A stretch of DNA of 7,957 bases, from the NCBI GenBank assembly GCA_030018715.1, contig JASEHN010000122.1, positions 1 through 7,957 of the forward strand, in the 5' to 3' direction. Origin of the DNA: Thermodesulfobacteriota bacterium (lineage in GTDB: Bacteria > Desulfobacterota > SM23-61). The position numbers were made by a program, and so were the translations under genes. A model generated the notes under the pieces. It was not told the origin of the DNA. It saw nothing but the letters and a program-made list of their open reading frames with translations, and ran no database searches. How positions within the stretch are numbered: position 1 is the first letter of the stretch; every line of letters starts with the position of its first letter. Below are positions 5,671 through 7,957 of the stretch, one piece after another.

Positions 5671-5771
5671 TGCATTTGAAGTAGAGTAGAGAGCTGGCGT
5701 AGTAGCTAAAGCTCTATCCCCAGCTCCCTCCTCTACCCTTTTTCTTCTGTCAATAAACAGTTGCATTTGAA
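5671..5771. repeat. Direct repeat TGCATTTGAA flanking the terminator region
   Basis: The 10-mer TGCATTTGAA occurs at 5671-5680 and again at 5762-5771, bracketing an 81-bp segment that contains the long imperfect hairpin. Flanking direct repeats around a palindromic segment recall target duplications of small non-coding elements, but the hairpin does not reach the second repeat and chance is possible. Confidence 0.4.
5681..5748 (+). terminator. Probable intrinsic terminator after the ABC ATPase
   Basis: A 17-bp stem (5681-5697 with 5720-5736) pairs at 15 of 17 positions around a 22-base loop, followed by CCTTTTTCTTCT. It lies 62 bp past the ATPase stop codon and just upstream of the BrnT/BrnA promoter, so it would insulate the two units. 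The loop is larger than usual, which lowers confidence. Confidence 0.55.
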
Positions 5772-5871
5772 TCAATGTCCCTTTTTAGAACGAAAAGGAA
5801 TCATCACTCCCAGAGGGTCATCTTCCATCCCGATGTATCGTTCACCCAGGTAAACTTCGATAAAAAAAGAG

Positions 5872-5900
5872 TTGACATGTATATGTTTATCATATACAAT
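5872..5900 (+). promoter_or_regulatory. Strong sigma70-type promoter of the brnT-brnA operon
   Basis: A perfect TTGACA (5872-5877) is followed after exactly 17 bp by TACAAT (5895-5900), one base from the consensus -10. Transcription should start near 5907, two bases before the brnT ATG at 5909. Confidence 0.85.
5878..5898. promoter_or_regulatory. Operator-like palindrome within the brnTA promoter
   Basis: TGTATATG and CATATACA form a perfect 8-bp inverted repeat with a 5-bp centre (TTTAT). It fills the spacer and overlaps the -10 hexamer, so a bound repressor would block RNA polymerase. The ribbon-helix-helix antitoxin BrnA encoded downstream is the natural candidate, because BrnT/BrnA operons are known to be autoregulated. 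Confidence 0.65.
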
Positions 5901-5908
5901 TAAATACC

Positions 5909-6208
5909 ATGAAGGAAGAATCCGAAAAGGCTGTTGGCTTCCAATGGGATGAGGGGAACGCCGATAAAAACTGCATCACACATAACGTTGAGAACTGGGA
6001 GGGTGAACAGATATTTTTCAATGCCCCCTTGCTTATTCTCGGTGATCTGAAACATTCCACCACAGAGGAAAGATGGGCTGCCTTTGGCCGCACAGATGAT
6101 GGACGTCTTCTTACCGTGGTTTTCACAAAAAGAGGGAATCTGATTCGGATCATTTCCGCAAGAGATATGAACCGAAAGGAGAGAAGGTTTTATGAAGAAA
6201 ATGGATAA
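5909..6208 (+). CDS. brnT: BrnT family toxin (DUF497)
   Basis: The 99-aa protein matches BrnT toxins, RelE-fold ribonucleases that inhibit translation. Visible motifs are GFQWDEGNADKN (10-21), the EGEQIFFNAPLLIL segment (31-44), RWAAFGRTDDGRLLTVVFTKRG (65 to 76 at its core) and the signature ISARDMNRKERRFYEE (82-97). The usual KHG after the first helix reads THN here (24-26), a departure whose effect is unknown. Toxin precedes antitoxin, as is normal for brnTA. The ATG is nearly at the predicted transcription start and lacks a Shine-Dalgarno. No other in-frame start retains the first conserved motif, so a leaderless message is likely. The stop codon overlaps the brnA start. Confidence 0.92.
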   Translation: MKEESEKAVGFQWDEGNADKNCITHNVENWEGEQIFFNAPLLILGDLKHSTTEERWAAFGRTDDGRLLTVVFTKRGNLIRIISARDMNRKERRFYEENG

Positions 6209-6554
6209 TCGTATACCGGAATTCAAGAGCGAGGACGAGGAGCGTGCATTTTGGGCAACTCACTCCCCACTCGATTATTTTGACCCCAACCGCATCAATA
6301 GAGCATTCTTTCCAGATCTGAAGCCGTCTCTGAAATCGATTTCTATCCGGGTCCCCTCGGACATGCTGGCGGAGCTCAAAACCTTAGCCAACAAGAAGGA
6401 CGTACCTTATCAGAGTCTCGCCAAGGTATATTTAGCCAGGCAGATCGCTCTGGAACGTGGATCCCTGAGTCGCTCTCCAAGAAAAAAGAGAGACCATAGA
6501 GCCCATGCCCGACAAGGCGTGGCAGCAGGTGCGTCACAAGATTTAAATCGCTGA
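6192..6554 (+). CDS. brnA: BrnA antitoxin, ribbon-helix-helix (CopG-like)
   Basis: The 120-aa protein starts within the last 17 bp of brnT, with AAGGAG at about 6177-6182 as ribosome binding site. The N-terminus IPEFKSEDEERAFWATHSPL (8-27) is the family's toxin-binding region. A ribbon-helix-helix follows: strand SISIRVP (49-55), helix from about 56, and second helix VPYQSLAKVYLARQI (71-85). In the cell it neutralises BrnT by direct binding and represses the operon, probably at the 5878-5898 palindrome. Oddly, about 30 residues extend past the usual end (SLSRSPRKKRDHRAHARQGV and beyond). They are strongly basic and may be extra DNA or RNA contacts, or read-through after loss of the normal stop. 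Confidence 0.88.
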   Translation: MKKMDNRIPEFKSEDEERAFWATHSPLDYFDPNRINRAFFPDLKPSLKSISIRVPSDMLAELKTLANKKDVPYQSLAKVYLARQIALERGSLSRSPRKKRDHRAHARQGVAAGASQDLNR

Positions 6555-6590
6555 GCTTGCAATGGTAGTTCTGGTTCCAATCATAGGGTG

Positions 6591-6599
6591 TGCTATGAT
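6591..6599 (+). promoter_or_regulatory. Extended -10 promoter for the pRiA4b ORF-3-like gene
   Basis: TGCTATGAT is an extended -10 element (TGN followed by TATGAT, one base from consensus) placed 21 bp before the preferred ATG at 6621. The -35 region (about 6571-6576, CTGGTT) is poor, as is usual for extended -10 promoters. The transcription start would be near 6606, just before GGAGG at 6609-6613. Confidence 0.4.
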
Positions 6600-6620
6600 C
6601 AAAGACTCGGAGGTCGAATA

Positions 6621-7865
6621 ATGCGCAAGATGTCATTTGAAAGGCTTGAGGTTTCGTCCGTGCATAGTCAAGTATTGAAAAAAACCGTTATCTCGGACAG
6701 CGGCCCAGGTACCATTCTAAAGGATTTTGATACGCTCTTGAATTATCTTAGGAAACAGGAGCTACCGGTTGCGGGCACACACCAGTTGCCCAGGAATGTG
6801 GTGGCAGAGATGAATGCCCGTCTGACCCATCCTATTCAACTCAGGCTGAAGCGGCCCCAGCAGAAATCATACCCGCACCTTCACGGGCTGTATCTGCTGA
6901 TGCGGGCCTCAGGGCTCGCTTGTGTTGGGGGAACAGGAAAGCTCTTTCTATCTGTCGATAAAGGAACACACCAGGTTTGGGAAAATCTGAATCCCACCGA
7001 GCGATACTGTACCTTGCTGGAAAGCTGGTTGCTCCGGGGAAAGCCGGAAATCATCGGGGAGGGCCGCAGAGGTCTGCTTTTGATCCCTGATAATTTTCAA
7101 GCGTGGAGCAACTTCTTCGGACAGATGTCCAATAAGGGGTTGCAGGTCGCAGGCACCAGAGATGCCGAGTATCTACTGAGGTATATGCCAGGCTGGCATA
7201 ACTTGGGCCTGCTGGAGTTGTTCGGCCTGATCGCCATACAGCCCGGTTCGCCCATAGAGGGCAAGGGGGGGCAGATTGAGCATATTGACCGCACCGCATT
7301 TGGCAGTGCCTTGTTGGCTTTACTTTACGCCAAGTTCTTCAGAAATATCAACCTTATCTTGAAATTAGAAGAGGAGGGAAAAGTTCCGGTCGGTGCGCTG
7401 CAGCCTGTTCTCCAGCCTTATTTCCCGGACTGGAAGAACAACCTTTCCATTCCCGAATGGGCCTTTAGAGAAGGAACGCACATCTTTAAGGTATCCTTAG
7501 GGCGATTATGGTTCCGGATCGCTATCCCCGCAAATTATTCTCTGGAATCGCTGTCGTCTGCCATTCTCAACGCTGTCGAGTTTGATTACGATCACCTGTA
7601 TCATTTCTCGTATGAAAACTCCTTTGGGGCATTGGAGATGATCAATCACCCATACATAGACGAGGGGCCGTGGGCAAGTGACGTTATGGTGGGCGACGTG
7701 CCGCTTCGTGTCGGACAGAGGATGAACTACCTGTATGACTTTGGCGACAACTGGGAGTTCGACATAACCCTGGAAGGGGTTGATCCGGATAAGGCGGTTA
7801 AAAAGCCGGTTCTCCTTGAGATGCACGGAAAACCGCCAGAACAATACCCAAACTGGGATGATTGA
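6621..7865 (+). CDS. Protein with C-terminal plasmid pRiA4b ORF-3-like domain
   Basis: I take the start at 6621 (MRKMSFERLE) because GGAGG at 6609-6613 sits 7 bp upstream; the earlier in-frame ATG at 6588 overlaps the predicted promoter. The product has 414 residues. The N-terminal two thirds (about 1-280) contain helical stretches such as DTLLNYLRKQELP, SYPHLHGLYLLMRASGL and LLELFGLIAIQPGSP that I do not recognise with confidence. The C-terminal part (about 285-414) is the pRiA4b ORF-3-like domain, also seen as a passenger in IS1096-type elements. It carries IFKVSLGRLWFRIAIP, an AILNAVEFDYDHLYHF segment and the family hallmark LYDFGDNWEF (371-380), and ends GKPPEQYPNWDD. The domain's function is unknown. 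No transposase or inverted repeats are seen next to it, but the family's link to plasmids and mobile elements fits an accessory region. Confidence 0.85.
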   Translation: MRKMSFERLEVSSVHSQVLKKTVISDSGPGTILKDFDTLLNYLRKQELPVAGTHQLPRNVVAEMNARLTHPIQLRLKRPQQKSYPHLHGLYLLMRASGLACVGGTGKLFLSVDKGTHQVWENLNPTERYCTLLESWLLRGKPEIIGEGRRGLLLIPDNFQAWSNFFGQMSNKGLQVAGTRDAEYLLRYMPGWHNLGLLELFGLIAIQPGSPIEGKGGQIEHIDRTAFGSALLALLYAKFFRNINLILKLEEEGKVPVGALQPVLQPYFPDWKNNLSIPEWAFREGTHIFKVSLGRLWFRIAIPANYSLESLSSAILNAVEFDYDHLYHFSYENSFGALEMINHPYIDEGPWASDVMVGDVPLRVGQRMNYLYDFGDNWEFDITLEGVDPDKAVKKPVLLEMHGKPPEQYPNWDD

Positions 7866-7957
7866 GGTCGGCTAAAGAACATTGGGGAGCATCCTAATTG
7901 ATTTCTTCCTGTACTCCACAAATTGTCACCCGCGGCGAAGATGCAGGACTTCCAACG

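Noticed and set aside
6508..6552. Short ORF MPDKAWQQVRHKI after the brnA core
   Set aside because: It is wholly inside brnA in another frame and lacks a ribosome binding site.
6588..6620. Upstream ATG at 6588 for the pRiA4b ORF-3-like gene
   Set aside because: It lies before the predicted transcription start and has no Shine-Dalgarno, whereas GGAGG precedes the ATG at 6621 by 7 bp.
7866..7957. Possible gene start at the right edge
   Set aside because: The last 92 bp show no open frame with a start signal, no hairpin with a T-run and no repeat.

Overview
This is a bacterial accessory region of about 8 kb. All supported genes lie on the + strand. They are short, mostly preceded by Shine-Dalgarno sequences, and separated by AT-rich gaps. 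Base composition is moderate. The mix of a type I restriction-modification remnant, DUF1016 nuclease, BrnT/BrnA, PemK/MazF, a YlmA-like ABC ATPase and a pRiA4b ORF-3 protein suggests a Gram-negative environmental bacterium, perhaps Desulfobacterota-like. That taxonomic guess is weak and rests on gene style only.

Layout. (1) Positions 1-123 hold the last 40 codons of an HsdM-type DNA methyltransferase. No hsdS follows; instead there is a gap of about 590 bp. (2) Positions 712-2164 hold a compact three-gene operon: a proteasome-like Ntn hydrolase, a 91-aa small protein, and a PemK/MazF toxin. The small protein sits where a MazF antitoxin would sit, so the operon looks like a toxin-antitoxin pair joined to a proteasome-type peptidase. 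This is the most unusual item in the window. (3) Positions 2438-2608 hold a 56-aa charged protein followed by a clear intrinsic terminator. (4) Positions 2745-3936 hold a short tail resembling a restriction-modification protein, overlapping a DUF1016 (YhcG-type) PD-(D/E)XK nuclease gene. That gene is broken by an apparent single-base deletion between its two catalytic motifs. It also carries two near-identical 25-bp palindromes whose differences are compensatory. (5) Positions 4203-4676 encode a DinB-like protein and 4827-5618 a YlmA-like ABC ATPase, closed by a probable terminator. (6) Positions 5872-6554 hold a BrnT/BrnA toxin-antitoxin operon with a strong promoter, a palindrome inside that promoter, and almost no 5' leader. 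(7) Positions 6621-7865 encode a 414-aa protein with a C-terminal pRiA4b ORF-3-like domain.

Taken together, two toxin-antitoxin loci, fragments of restriction-modification genes and a broken nuclease suggest a decaying defence or mobile island interrupted by housekeeping-like genes (DinB-like, ABC ATPase). No integrase, transposase, tRNA, CRISPR array or att site is visible, so the island boundaries cannot be placed.
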